From Mangrovicoccus ximenensis (GTDB lineage: Bacteria > Pseudomonadota > Alphaproteobacteria > Rhodobacterales > Rhodobacteraceae), in contig NZ_QBKZ01000001.1 of the NCBI RefSeq assembly GCF_003056725.1, forward strand, positions 915,922-979,921: a stretch of 64,000 nt of DNA, in the 5' to 3' direction. A program made the translations under genes and the position numbers. How positions within the stretch are numbered: the first letter of the stretch is position 1; the number at the start of each line of letters is the position of its first letter. Under the pieces are notes generated by a model. The model searched no databases. It worked only from the letters and a program-made list of their open reading frames with translations, and was not told the DNA's origin. Shown in pieces: positions 39,461-47,961 of this stretch.

Positions 39461-40288
39461 CCGCGCGGCGAAAGCACCGAGAACTTGGCCTTCATGGCGG
39501 CCATCGACCGCCAGTTCCTTGCAACGCCGTGGTACGGATCACGGCAGATGGCCCGCCACATGCAGAGAGAGAGGCACAAATGCGGGCGGCACCGCGTCAG
39601 GCGGCTGATGAAGCTGATGCGGCTGGTGCCGATCCGCGGCCCGGCAGGGCATTGCGCAGCAATGTCCCGAGAGGGGACCAGGAACCGGAGACCAGCAGGA
39701 AGCACCCTGAGAACAAGATATACCCGTATCTTCTGAAGGACTTGCCCATCACCCGGCCGAACCAGGTCTGGTGTGCCGACATCAGCGTTCGGCATCTCTC
39801 TCGGACCGATGGCGTTCGATGCCTCACTCCCGATGCGCCGGGGATTCCTGTACCTCGTGGCCGTCATGGATTGGCACAGCCGGAAGGTGCTGAGCTGGCG
39901 TTTGCCGAATTCCATGGACGCGGCGTTCTGCGTCGAGGCGCTCAAGGAGGCACTGGCGAAATACGGCACGCCGGAGATCTTCAATTCGGATCAGGGATCG
40001 CAATTCACCAGCACCGACTTCACCGGCGTGCTGCACGACGCGAAAGTGGGGATCTCGATGGACGGCCGGGGGCGCTGGACCGACAACCGGACGATCGAAC
40101 GTTTGTGGCGGTCCTTGAAGTACGAGTGCGTCTACCTGAACGCCTTCGAGACCGGCTCGGAGACACGCAAGGGGATCGGCGCATGGATCTCCTATTGCAA
40201 CGAAAGACGCCCGCACTCATCGCATGGGCTGCTGACCCCAGACGAGGCCTATGGTACCCGGACTCCGAACCTGAAAATTGCCGCCTGA
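39461..40288 (+). pseudogene. IS3-family transposase (orfB) remnant, 5'-truncated and frameshifted
   Basis: Starts in frame with the MFS gene as IDRQFLATPWYGSRQMARH and RHRVRRLMKLMRL, the helper region of IS3 orfB. A frameshift near 39735 is followed in another frame by RRGFLYLVAVMDWHSRKVLS, IFNSDQGSQFTSTDFTGVL (second catalytic Asp) and ERLWRSLKYECVYLNAFE (catalytic Glu), ending RPHSSHGLLTPDEAYG. orfA and the left end are absent. The right terminus probably lies near 40347 (CCGGGACCACC). Confidence 0.8.
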
Positions 40289-40347
40289 CGTGAAACCAAG
40301 GCTATAGCTTAGCCCGGCGGCAAACTGGCCGGAAAACCGGGACCACC

Positions 40348-40485
40348 GCTGATCTCGGCATCGAGCTCGGCAAGCTGACGCTCGACCAGCGTAAGCCGCA
40401 CTTTGACCTGACGTTTCAGAACCGGGTTGATTTGCACATGGCTGCGGTTGCGCAGGCGCGTGCGTTCCTTGACCAGCGCTATACG
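40348..40485 (-). pseudogene. IS110-family transposase fragment fused to the LysR gene
   Basis: About 46 codons on the minus strand, in frame with the LysR gene, read KERTRLRNRSHVQINPVLKR and VERQLAELDAEI. This resembles the coiled-coil linker of IS110/IS1111 transposases (relatives: DRTxxKNR...LLxRxxxxRLxxIERQIxAIDxEI). Only this linker remains, wedged between the IS3 right end and the LysR break. Confidence 0.55.
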
Positions 40486-41355
40486 TGCTGCGCGCACGGT
40501 CAGCGCCGCCTGCGCGCCCTGCGGCACCAGCAGGCCCAGCGTCATCGGCCGCACCGCGCCGGTCAGCGGCACGAAGCGCAGCCGTCCGCCATCGGGGGCC
40601 ATGTCGGTCACCGGGCGGATATTGGCGATCGAATAGCCGAAGCCGTTGGCGACCAGCGAGCGCATCACCGCCATGTCGCGGGTCCGCTCGGCAATGTCCG
40701 GGGTTACCCCCGCCGCGCGGAAGAAGGACAGGAAATACTCGGCGCTCAGCGGCAGGTCGAGCAGGATCATCGGGAAGCCCGCCAGCATCTCGGGCGTGAT
40801 CTCGTCGAGATGCGCCAGCGCGTGGTCCTCGGGCAGCAGCACATAGGGCGGCAGCGACACCAGCGGCACGAAGTCGAGATCGTTCGGGATGTCGAGGTCG
40901 TAGGTGACGGCGAGGTCGAGCTTGGCCGAGCGCAGCCCGTCGAACAGCTCGGCCTGGTCGCGCTCGAACTGGCGGAAGACGACATCCGGGTATTGGTCGA
41001 CGAAGCCGCGCCGCACCTGCGGCAGCACGATCTGCGCGAAGGTGACGAGGCAGCCGACATTGAGCGGGCCGCGCACCTGGCCGGTGATGTCGTTCGACAG
41101 GTCGCTGAGCCGCCGCGCCCGGTCGAGCACGTCGCGGGCATGGTCGAGGAAGCGCTGGCCGCCCTGGGTCAGCGACAGGCCCTGGGCATGGCGGCGCACG
41201 AAGAGCTGCAGGCCGAATTCGGCCTCGAGCTGCGAGATCGCGGCCGAGATCGAGGGGGAGGACACGTTGACCTTCTCCGCGGCGAGCGCGATCGAGCCGC
41301 ATTCGCCGACGGCCACGAAATATTCGAGCTGTCTCAGGGTGAAGCGCAACGCCAT
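40486..41355 (-). pseudogene. LysR-family transcriptional regulator, C-terminus replaced
   Basis: 290 codons of LysR sequence: HTH at about 5-65 (FTLRQLEYFVAVGECGSIAL, then SSPSISAAISQLE), effector domain from about residue 92 (VRGPLNVGCLVTFAQIVLPQ) almost to its normal end (MTLGLLVPQGAQAALTVRAA). Most of the effector domain survives; only the last few residues are replaced by an IS110 fragment and an IS3-derived tail, giving a 348-codon frame to TAG at 40309. ATG 41355 (MALRFTLRQLEYF) is the natural start. It lies downstream of the aldehyde dehydrogenase on the same strand and may regulate it. Confidence 0.75.
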
Positions 41356-41428
41356 GCCGACCCCGTCCCACGGTTCAGAAACGCCAACCAATGTCGGTGC
41401 GGGACGGGGCAAGGTCAATGGCTCCGGC

Positions 41429-42913
41429 TCAATACGTGATCCAAACCGTCTTGAGCGCGCTATATTTGTCGAAGGAGTGGATCGACAGGTCGCGGCCGAA
41501 GCCCGACTGCTTCATCCCCCCGAAGGGCGTCATCGCCGAGAGCGCATCGACCGTGTTGACCGAGACCGTGCCGGCGCAGAGCCGGTTCGAGACCTCCATC
41601 GCACGGCTGAGATCGCGGGTCCAGACCGAGGCGGCCAGGCCGTAGACCGTGTCATTGGCGATCTCGACGGCCTCGTCATCGCTGGCGAAGCTCTGGACCG
41701 ACAGGACCGGGCCGAAGATCTCGTCCCTCGCGATCTCCGCGTCGCGCGGCACGTCGGCGAAGATGGTCGGGCGGATGAAGGCGTCCGAGTCCCCGATGGT
41801 GACGCGCTCGCCGCCGGTGACGAGGCGTGCGGAGGCGCAGCCCTTATCGAGGAAGCCCGCCACGCGGGAGGCGTGATGCGCATCGACCATGGCGCCCATC
41901 TGGGTCCTTGGATCGAGCGGATCGCCCAGCCGGATCGCCTCGGCCTTTTCCTTCAGCCGCGCGATCATCTCGTCCGCGATGCTTTCATGGACGAGGAGCC
42001 GGGAGTTGGCCGAGCAGACCTCGCCCTGGTTGAAGAAGATGCCGAAGGCGGCCTTCTCGGCGGCCTTGTCCAGATCGGCATCGGCGAAGATCAGGTTCGG
42101 GCTCTTGCCGCCGGTCTCCAGCCAGACCTGCTTCATGTTGCTCTCGCCGGCATAGCGCTGGAAGAGCTTGCCGACCTGGGTGGAGCCGGTGAAGACGAGG
42201 CAGTCGACATCCATGTGCCGTCCCAGCGCCTGTCCGGCATCCTCGCCGAATCCCGGCACCACGTTCAGCACGCCGTCGGGCAGCCCGGCTTCCTTCGACA
42301 GTTCCGCAAGTCGCAGCGCCGACAGCGGCGACTGCTCGGCAGGCTTCAGCACGACCGAGTTGCCCGCGGCCAGAGCGGGCGCCAGCTTCCAGGTCGCCAT
42401 GTCGAGCGGGAAGTTCCACGGCACCACCGCGCCGATCACGCCCAGGGGCACGCGGCGGATCAGGGCGATGTCGCGCCCGCCGGTCGGAGCCACCTCGTCA
42501 TAGAGCTTGTCGATGGCCTCGGCATGCCACTGGAAGAAATGGGCGGAGCCCGGCACGTCGACATTCACCGTCTCGGAGATCGGCTTGCCCATGTCGAGCG
42601 TGTCGGTCAGCGCCAGCTCTTCGAGGTTCTCGCGGATGAGGGCGGCGAGCCTGAGGATCACCTCCTTGCGCTCGCCCGGCGTCTTGCCGGACCAGCGGCC
42701 ATCGGCAAAGGCGGAGCGGGCGGATTTCACGGCCAGGTCGATATCCGCAGCGCCGCCGCGGGCGACCTCGGCCAGCACCTTGTCGGTCGCGGGGTTCACC
42801 GTGGCGAAGGTCTCGCCCGACAGGGCGGGGCGGAAGGCGCCGTCGATCCAGATCCCGGTGCGGAACTCGATCGCCTCGGCGGCGGCCCGGTAATGGGCGT
42901 GGCTCTGCATCAT
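41429..42913 (-). CDS. NAD(P)-dependent aldehyde dehydrogenase (PuuC-like)
   Basis: 494 residues, complete. The catalytic Cys is in FFNQGEVCSANSR, the general base Glu in WLETGGKSPN, and the cofactor fold GAVVPWNFPLDMATWKLAPA and VFTGSTQVGK are present. GGMKQSGFGRD is the usual C-terminal segment. It resembles gamma-glutamyl-gamma-aminobutyraldehyde (PuuC) and related broad-range dehydrogenases. The MM start at 42913 overlaps the stop of the DUF1028 gene (GAATGATG), so the two were cotranscribed. Confidence 0.9.
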   Translation of the reverse strand: MMQSHAHYRAAAEAIEFRTGIWIDGAFRPALSGETFATVNPATDKVLAEVARGGAADIDLAVKSARSAFADGRWSGKTPGERKEVILRLAALIRENLEELALTDTLDMGKPISETVNVDVPGSAHFFQWHAEAIDKLYDEVAPTGGRDIALIRRVPLGVIGAVVPWNFPLDMATWKLAPALAAGNSVVLKPAEQSPLSALRLAELSKEAGLPDGVLNVVPGFGEDAGQALGRHMDVDCLVFTGSTQVGKLFQRYAGESNMKQVWLETGGKSPNLIFADADLDKAAEKAAFGIFFNQGEVCSANSRLLVHESIADEMIARLKEKAEAIRLGDPLDPRTQMGAMVDAHHASRVAGFLDKGCASARLVTGGERVTIGDSDAFIRPTIFADVPRDAEIARDEIFGPVLSVQSFASDDEAVEIANDTVYGLAASVWTRDLSRAMEVSNRLCAGTVSVNTVDALSAMTPFGGMKQSGFGRDLSIHSFDKYSALKTVWITY

Positions 42914-43190
42914 TCGTCTCCCGGCACGCCGTAGGAGGGCGCGTCCGTCGGGTTCAGGGCACGGGTGACATAGGCCTCGGCCTGGGGCTTGTAGACCTCC
43001 CAGGCGGCGGCGATGGCGGCGATCGGACAGTCTTCGGTCCAGTCGCAGCGCAGCTCGGTATAGGGCCAGGCCTGCTTGTCGGCGACCAGCATCCCTGCCG
43101 AATGCACGGGGCCGGCCTCGCCGCCGGCGGCAAGGCCGGCCTGCATCGCCGCGATCAGCCGGTCGCCATCGGCCCAGTCCGCGATCCGGG
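42910..43190 (-). pseudogene. DUF1028 (Ntn-hydrolase-like) protein, C-terminal fragment
   Basis: About 93 codons: ADWADGDRLIAAMQAGLAAG, GGEAGPVHSAGMLVADKQAW, WTEDCPIAAIAAAWEVYKPQ, ending PSYGVPGDE. These match the C-terminal half of DUF1028 proteins, which are about 225 residues long and have an N-terminal-nucleophile hydrolase fold of unknown substrate. The N-terminal half is missing; a stop and IS terminus lie just upstream at 43192. The stop overlaps the aldehyde dehydrogenase start. Confidence 0.7.
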
Positions 43191-43194
43191 GGCA

Positions 43195-43476
43195 AGCTCA
43201 GTGTCCGGGGAAAGGGGAAATGCGGTCGTCAGCCGATTTGCACAACAGCGCCGGCTCCATAGCTAACTTGACCACTTGCCGGATCTTCCGCAGCGGATGC
43301 CGGGCGGGGATACGCGCCTGCAGATCGACATAGCTGAACAGCGACCCGCTCGTCTCGTCGGCACCGCGCATGCCTGTCTCCGCCGTTGATCCGCAGAGGG
43401 TGAATCATGTTCTGCAAACGGCGTCGAGGTCCGACTATTTCAGCAGCCTGTTAGCTGATTTGTGCAACAGCGCCCC
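43195..43476 (-). mobile_element. two IS left ends in tandem (IS5-superfamily debris)
   Basis: Two similar terminal sequences lie in the same orientation 222 bases apart: GGGCGCTGTTGCACAAATC at 43457-43475, and GGCGCTGTTGTGCAAATC at 43235-43252. An intact IS would have inverted ends, so this is one left end joined into another. The outer end borders the flagellar island exactly; the inner one leads to the DUF1028 break. Confidence 0.6.
43253..43371 (-). pseudogene. IS5-superfamily transposase, first 39 codons
   Basis: ATG 43371 opens MRGADETSGSLFSYVDLQAR, followed by IPARHPLRKIRQVV. This is the conserved opening of a transposase group common in Alphaproteobacteria. After about 39 codons it runs into the second IS terminus. 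The left end and 5' part of this IS are therefore retained and the rest deleted. Confidence 0.65.
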
Positions 43477-43493
43477 TGAACAGATAAAAATAT

Positions 43494-44212
43494 TTATTTA
43501 TAAAACGAAACTGAGGCCGCAGCCAAATAAATCCATCCATTAGCAACTGAAAAAAAAGCTATCTTAAAAGGCAACGAAACCACAGCGGGCGGCACCATCA
43601 TCATGCCCATCGACATCAAAACTGCTGCCGTCACCAAATCAATAACCAAAAAAGGAAGAACAACAAAAAATCCGACGGCAAACGCATGCGAAACCTGCCC
43701 TAACAAGAACGACGGCAGAAGGATATCGACTGATACTTCATTTCCAGACGATCTCCATTCCAACCCAGACTTAGCGTCACTGAGAAGAATTAAATCTTGT
43801 TCATCAACATTATTCCTCATAAAATCAATAAATGGTTCACTAATCAATTTCAACGAGTCCCCAAATGAAGATTGCCCATTAATGAAGGGTATAACACCAT
43901 TGCTCCAGGCCTCTTCTAGAACTGGCGACATAACAAAATACGTAAGAAAAATACAAAGGAAAATTAACAATACATTAGGAGGTGACTGCTGTAGGCCAAT
44001 GGACTGGCGACAAATCGAGAAAACAATAATGAAAAACGGAAAACATGTGCAGCACAGAACCAATACCGGAAGAATCGCGGCAGCACCAATTGAAACCGCC
44101 GCGATCTGAAAGGAATGAACCACCTGCGCTTCCAACGGAAAAGCGCTTTGCGCAAACATTTCCAAAGGCAATACCGAGAAGTAAACAAAAAAAGAAAAAT
44201 TTTTCTAATCAT
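43494..44212 (-). CDS. fliP: flagellar export gate protein FliP, one-base frameshift in the signal peptide
   Basis: FliP forms the core pore of the flagellar type III export apparatus. From PLEMFAQSAFPLEAQ onward, four TM segments and the conserved LPSFLLGQVSHAFAVGFFVV, PFLVIDLVTAAVLMSMGMMM and PPAVVSLPFKIAFF are present, ending normally at 43494. A proper start ATG with MIRKIFLF lies at 44212, overlapping fliN, but it is one base out of frame with the rest. Adding a T to the seven-T run (about 44187-44193) would give MIRKIFLFFVYFSVLPLEMF, a fitting FliP signal sequence, and a length of about 239. Without it translation would need an internal TTG. AT-rich, unlike the flanking genome. Confidence 0.85.
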
Positions 44213-44477
44213 TTTTAAAGATCTCAATTATTCTTACGCCCAGCATGCCCTCACCGGTGCATTCTACCTCTTCCAGCTCTCCGTATCCAATAAGCCGATC
44301 ACCGACATACAAATCCACAGGATCCCGCAAATTTCGGCCGAGGGGAACAATCGTGTCCTTTGGAATATCTATCATCTCTGAAAAAGTGAGGCGCCCAATT
44401 CCAACGACGACTTTCAACTCTAAAATAACACCCAAAACACCAAACTTCGCCTTAGCGGACGATACATCAGTCTTCAT
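44205..44477 (-). CDS. fliN: flagellar motor switch protein FliN
   Basis: 90 residues with a SpoA (surface presentation of antigens) domain: LELKVVVGIGRLTFSEMIDI, then PLGRNLRDPVDLYVGDRLIG, YGELEEVECTGEGMLGVRII. FliN lies at the bottom of the C-ring and helps dock export cargo. It is short, lacking the N-terminal extension of E. coli FliN, as is common in Alphaproteobacteria. It overlaps fliH by 11 bases and fliP by 8, so the genes are one operon. AT-rich codons throughout. Confidence 0.9.
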   Translation of the reverse strand: MKTDVSSAKAKFGVLGVILELKVVVGIGRLTFSEMIDIPKDTIVPLGRNLRDPVDLYVGDRLIGYGELEEVECTGEGMLGVRIIEIFKND

Positions 44478-45030
44478 CCGTTTTTTCCTCCGAAAGATTT
44501 ACTGTATAAAGATGCTTCATTTTCAAAATAAGATCACTTAATGAAAAGTGTATCTCCTCATCCGAAAATCTAATAACTGCAGCTACATCAGTATCCCTCA
44601 TAGACTCCTCGTATCGTTCCTGTGATGGCTGCGAAATCATATCGAATAATTCTGACGAAGACGAAATATCGAAATTCTGTAGAACCATTTCACCATGCAG
44701 ATGCTCAATCTGCTCCTTTATCTCCTTCAAAATCGCCTCATTTTCAATTTCACCGAATATTAAAGATAATACTTTCAAGGTGAAATCTGAGCTAAGAATC
44801 GATAGATTTCTGAGTGCCCTCCGAAACTCAAAAATTACGTCATCCACAGATGGAATGCTCGGTGACAATTCGACTTCTCCAGCTTTTGATCTTATGGCAT
44901 CCTGCCAGCCGGATTTGTACCCCTTCTCAAATGCTAGAATTTCGACCACAGCCTCCGGCTTATAATTACTTTTTGTGCATGGCGGGTCAGAGAACTTCTC
45001 ATACAGCTGCGAAAACGTTATCTTCCTCAC
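44467..45030 (-). CDS. FliH-like flagellar assembly protein
   Basis: 187 residues, between fliF and fliN where fliH stands in other Rhodobacteraceae. A coiled, charged central part (FGEIENEAILKEIKEQIEHL) and a C-terminal domain resembling FliH/HrpE are visible (DTDVAAVIRFSDEEIHFSLS). FliH would bind the export ATPase FliI and FliN; sequence similarity in this family is low, so the call rests partly on position. No fliI or fliG is present in the island. Confidence 0.65.
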   Translation of the reverse strand: MRKITFSQLYEKFSDPPCTKSNYKPEAVVEILAFEKGYKSGWQDAIRSKAGEVELSPSIPSVDDVIFEFRRALRNLSILSSDFTLKVLSLIFGEIENEAILKEIKEQIEHLHGEMVLQNFDISSSSELFDMISQPSQERYEESMRDTDVAAVIRFSDEEIHFSLSDLILKMKHLYTVNLSEEKTDED

Positions 45031-45054
45031 AATTTTATCTCATCCGAGCCAATG

Positions 45055-46689
45055 CTATCCGGAAACAAAGCGGTCAGTATCTAGCCAATCTCTTAAGATT
45101 TCCATTGCATCTTCCTTCCTCGACTCAATAGTCTCGACTAACTTTCCAACCGGCGAAATATTCAGTTCTTCGTTTGCAAAATCAAATGTTTCAAATTTGG
45201 GCATGGATTCGCCATCAGATATACCGTCTGATATCTTCGGCAACCCAAGATTATCGGCCACATCCATTAATCCATCGCCCCTGCCGTTCTGCTCCATATT
45301 GTTTTCAAAAATACTTTCAGAAGGTTTCGCTCCTAACGAGTAAATTCCACGATCTAAAATTGCTGGCTTGAGAACAAAGAAGGCAAGAAGTGTAGTTGTT
45401 ACTGCAAATACCGCTGTTTTAAAATGCGTGAAAATTGAATTTCTTAAAAATCCACCGTGGACTGCATTCGAGCTTTCGGACGCATATGGACTAATAGCAA
45501 ACTGCATAGACCTAATAGTCAGCTGATCTCCTCTCTCTTCGTTCACTCCTAAAGCGGATGCAACGAGAGCCTCGAGATCAGAAATTTCAGTGTCCGTTCG
45601 TGCTCTCCAAGTAGTAGTTCCGATATCGTTCTCTTCCCAAACTCCATCGACAAGAACAGCAACGGACATTCTCTTTATGCCACCAGGCTGTTTTTCGACT
45701 TCCCGTCTTACTTCAGAAAACTCATAATTCTTCCGTTCAATATTTTCGTTTTCACTTTTCGTACTGATTATTTGGTTCTCGCCAACTCCATTTCCACTCG
45801 GAAGATTTGATGAAACTGTTACGCCGCCATTATCTGTATCTTCTGATGAATTCGCCACCTCACGAGTTTCAGAGCTAATCTCAACCTTTTGAGCGGGATC
45901 AACTTTTCTTTCAACTAATTGCTCAACCTGCCTTTCGGATTCTATAGAAATTTCTACGCGACTTTTTCCAAATCCTAAATAGGCATCGAGAATCCGCTCC
46001 GCACGAAGTTTTAATTCACTTGTGTCCGAAATTGAATTCATTAGGTCATTCGTTGTATCATCAGCAATGATCCCCGTTTTAGCGTTGACTACTGTGACAT
46101 TTTTTTTGTCTAAACCGGCCATTGACGAAGCTACCAAGTTCTTAATTGCCTGCGCTTGATCGTTATTGACACTCGGGCCATTTGGATACACCAGAACAGA
46201 CGCTGCGCCGCGATCTTTAGGTCCCCATGAAGGATTGTCTTGAAATGATAAATGCACTCGTGCCCATACAATGTTCTGATTAGACGTGATAGTTCTAGAA
46301 AGCTCACCTTCTCGAGCTCTCAAAAATGCTGCATCAAACATTTGTGATGTGGTTCCAAATCCGTTTATCGAATCCAGTATCTCGTAGCCTTGCGGCAACC
46401 GCCCTGGCGTCGAATCTAAAGACATCAAAATATTTTCGATTTCCCTAGACGGAACGTAAACAGTCCCATCTTTGAAGTCATATTTAATTCCCCAGTCGTC
46501 AAGCTCTACGATAACATCTCGTATTTCAGCGGCTGTAAGGCTGGAATACAAAGGAGTCATCCTCGGTGAGAAAAGCAAATGCAACATTGAATATAGAATT
46601 GCTGATATTGCAAGTATTATTCCAATTGACGAAAGCAGCCGGAAGTTTATTATACGTCCCCACCCGTCAAATAGACGTTCTTCTTTCAT
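45055..46689 (-). CDS. fliF: flagellar MS-ring protein FliF
   Basis: 544 residues. N-terminal TM (about 18-40), YscJ/FliF ring-building domain (FSPRMTPLYSSLTAAEIRDV, PSREIENILMSLDSTPGRLP, FGTTSQMFDAAFLRAREGEL, RTITSNQNIVWARVHL), then a central linker rich in Ser/Glu, the FliF C-terminal domain (GGIKRMSVAVLVDG), a second TM (about 428-448: FKTAVFAVTTTLLAFFVLKP) and a cytoplasmic tail ending with a FliG-binding-like helix (AMEILRDWLD). Complete and of normal length. It starts the leftward operon, facing fliL across a 103-bp promoter region. Confidence 0.93.
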   Translation of the reverse strand: MKEERLFDGWGRIINFRLLSSIGIILAISAILYSMLHLLFSPRMTPLYSSLTAAEIRDVIVELDDWGIKYDFKDGTVYVPSREIENILMSLDSTPGRLPQGYEILDSINGFGTTSQMFDAAFLRAREGELSRTITSNQNIVWARVHLSFQDNPSWGPKDRGAASVLVYPNGPSVNNDQAQAIKNLVASSMAGLDKKNVTVVNAKTGIIADDTTNDLMNSISDTSELKLRAERILDAYLGFGKSRVEISIESERQVEQLVERKVDPAQKVEISSETREVANSSEDTDNGGVTVSSNLPSGNGVGENQIISTKSENENIERKNYEFSEVRREVEKQPGGIKRMSVAVLVDGVWEENDIGTTTWRARTDTEISDLEALVASALGVNEERGDQLTIRSMQFAISPYASESSNAVHGGFLRNSIFTHFKTAVFAVTTTLLAFFVLKPAILDRGIYSLGAKPSESIFENNMEQNGRGDGLMDVADNLGLPKISDGISDGESMPKFETFDFANEELNISPVGKLVETIESRKEDAMEILRDWLDTDRFVSG

Positions 46690-46739
46690 TGTCTTACCAC
46701 AATAAATTTTTATGTCTTTTCTAAAATACTGCAGTTATC

Positions 46740-46754
46740 TTAACGAATAGTTAG
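46740..46754. promoter_or_regulatory. near-consensus CtrA box between fliF and fliL
   Basis: TTAA-CGAATAG-TTAG matches the CtrA recognition sequence TTAA-N7-TTAA at seven of eight positions. It lies 51 bases from the fliF start and 39 bases from the fliL start. CtrA activates flagellar operons in several Rhodobacteraceae. In AT-rich DNA a chance match is not negligible. Confidence 0.45.
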
Positions 46755-46792
46755 CTGAAATTTTCTATCTAAAGACAACCTGTGAGGTAGCA

Positions 46793-47269
46793 ATGACTGA
46801 CGAAGCCACCCAATACCAAAAAAACTTTACAGTAATTTCATTGGGAATTGCTAGTGTTTTAGGTGCTGTATCATTTGGAGTTTCTTTCGTAATAGGTGGA
46901 AGTGAAATTCTTTCGGAGCCTTCTCGTGAATTAACCGCCACGAATCATCAAAGTGAAGCTACCGGTATAACTACTGAATTTTTTCCATTAAACTCCTTGC
47001 AAATTTCGTTTGGTTCCAATTCCACTGAAAAACAAGTGAGATTCGAAGGATACATCGAAATATCTTCTGCGCACATCCAAGAGGTACAGCGTCAGGTTCC
47101 TAGAATTGATGATGCTTTAAACACATATCTAAGATCACTAGCATTGGAAGATTTCAATGAACCCGGTTCAATATTCAAGATTAAACTACAAATGCTTCGT
47201 AGAATTCAATTAATTATTGGAGAAGATATCGTGAAAGATCTACTAATATCAAAATTTTTAATCGTATAG
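46793..47269 (+). CDS. fliL: flagellar basal-body protein FliL
   Basis: 158 residues: a short cytosolic N-terminus, one TM (about 15-37, VISLGIASVLGAVSFGVSFV) and a periplasmic FliL domain (FEGYIEISSAHIQEVQRQVP, DALNTYLRSLALEDF, KLQMLRRIQLIIGED). FliL associates with stators at the MS ring and influences torque. It heads the rightward operon of the island and is followed two bases later by a DUF6468-like gene. Strongly AT-rich. Confidence 0.88.
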   Translation: MTDEATQYQKNFTVISLGIASVLGAVSFGVSFVIGGSEILSEPSRELTATNHQSEATGITTEFFPLNSLQISFGSNSTEKQVRFEGYIEISSAHIQEVQRQVPRIDDALNTYLRSLALEDFNEPGSIFKIKLQMLRRIQLIIGEDIVKDLLISKFLIV

Positions 47270-47271
47270 TT

Positions 47272-47652
47272 ATGTCTAATATTAGCGGAATTGATACTAT
47301 TCTACTTATAGGCATTGCATCGTCTATTTTACTTTGCATCAACATTGGAATCCGATTGGTAAACATCAAAAAACACGAGAGGAAATCCGAGAGAAACATT
47401 TATATACTTACCTCTCATGTGGAAGAATTGTATCGAGCCTTGAAAGAAATTGACGCAAAGATTAGCATTGGCGAACTTTCCTTGAACGAAAAGATAGATG
47501 TTGCATCGAAAGTTTGCGAGAATTTGGATGAATTGCTTTTGCCATTATCGAAGTCGCCCCAATTGAACGATCAACGAAAATCTGAGATTGATAAACACAA
47601 CACAACACTCCCGAAATTTGTACGAAGAAATCAGCGAAAAAGAAGAAGTTGA
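47272..47652 (+). CDS. DUF6468-like small membrane protein of the flagellar locus
   Basis: 126 residues: one N-terminal TM (about 8-28, IDTILLIGIASSILLCINIG) and a basic, coiled remainder (HVEELYRALKEIDAKISIGE). It occupies the place between fliL and the motE-like gene where Rhodobacteraceae carry a DUF6468 gene. The function is not established. The assignment is from position, length and topology rather than clear motifs. Confidence 0.6.
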   Translation: MSNISGIDTILLIGIASSILLCINIGIRLVNIKKHERKSERNIYILTSHVEELYRALKEIDAKISIGELSLNEKIDVASKVCENLDELLLPLSKSPQLNDQRKSEIDKHNTTLPKFVRRNQRKRRS

Positions 47653-47653
47653 T

Positions 47654-47932
47654 ATGGCATTAATGACGAATCGTTCCGTTTTGACAAACTCTGTTTTGAC
47701 TTCAGTAGCTATTTTATCGATGAGTTCAGGTTTGTTCGCAAAGATTACTACGGCGTCTGCACAAAATGCAGATCGGTCTGGCATAGATGAAATACAGTCA
47801 AATGAAAACTTACACTCATCTAGGTCTAGCGAATACGATTCATCCTTTGAGACACTAAAAGTAGAGCTTGAAAGATTGAGGAAAAAAGAAGCTGACCTCC
47901 CAAGTTCGACGTCAAAATCGATAAGCAATTGA
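47654..47932 (+). pseudogene. MotE/MgtE-N-like flagellar protein, 3'-truncated
   Basis: About 92 codons: a signal-anchor-like N-terminus (SVLTSVAILSMSSGLFAKIT) and the start of a coiled coil (SFETLKVELERLRKKEADLP). In relatives this gene follows DUF6468 and encodes a chaperone of MotC-type stators, with a coiled coil and a C-terminal MgtE-N-like domain. Here the reading frame ends at a stop formed at the junction with GC-rich DNA at about 47931, so the downstream domain and the rest of the operon (typically motA and others) are missing. Confidence 0.6.
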
Positions 47933-47961
47933 CAGGAGACGTCTTCGCTCCGCAAGGTCAT
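47933..47961 (-). pseudogene. ABC transporter ATPase (FecE type), first nine codons
   Basis: ATG 47961 overlaps the FecCD stop (ATGA). The opening MTLRSEDVS is typical of FecE/BtuD-type ATPases. The frame then enters the flagellar island antisense. The gene arrangement permease-ATPase shows what once followed. Confidence 0.5.
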
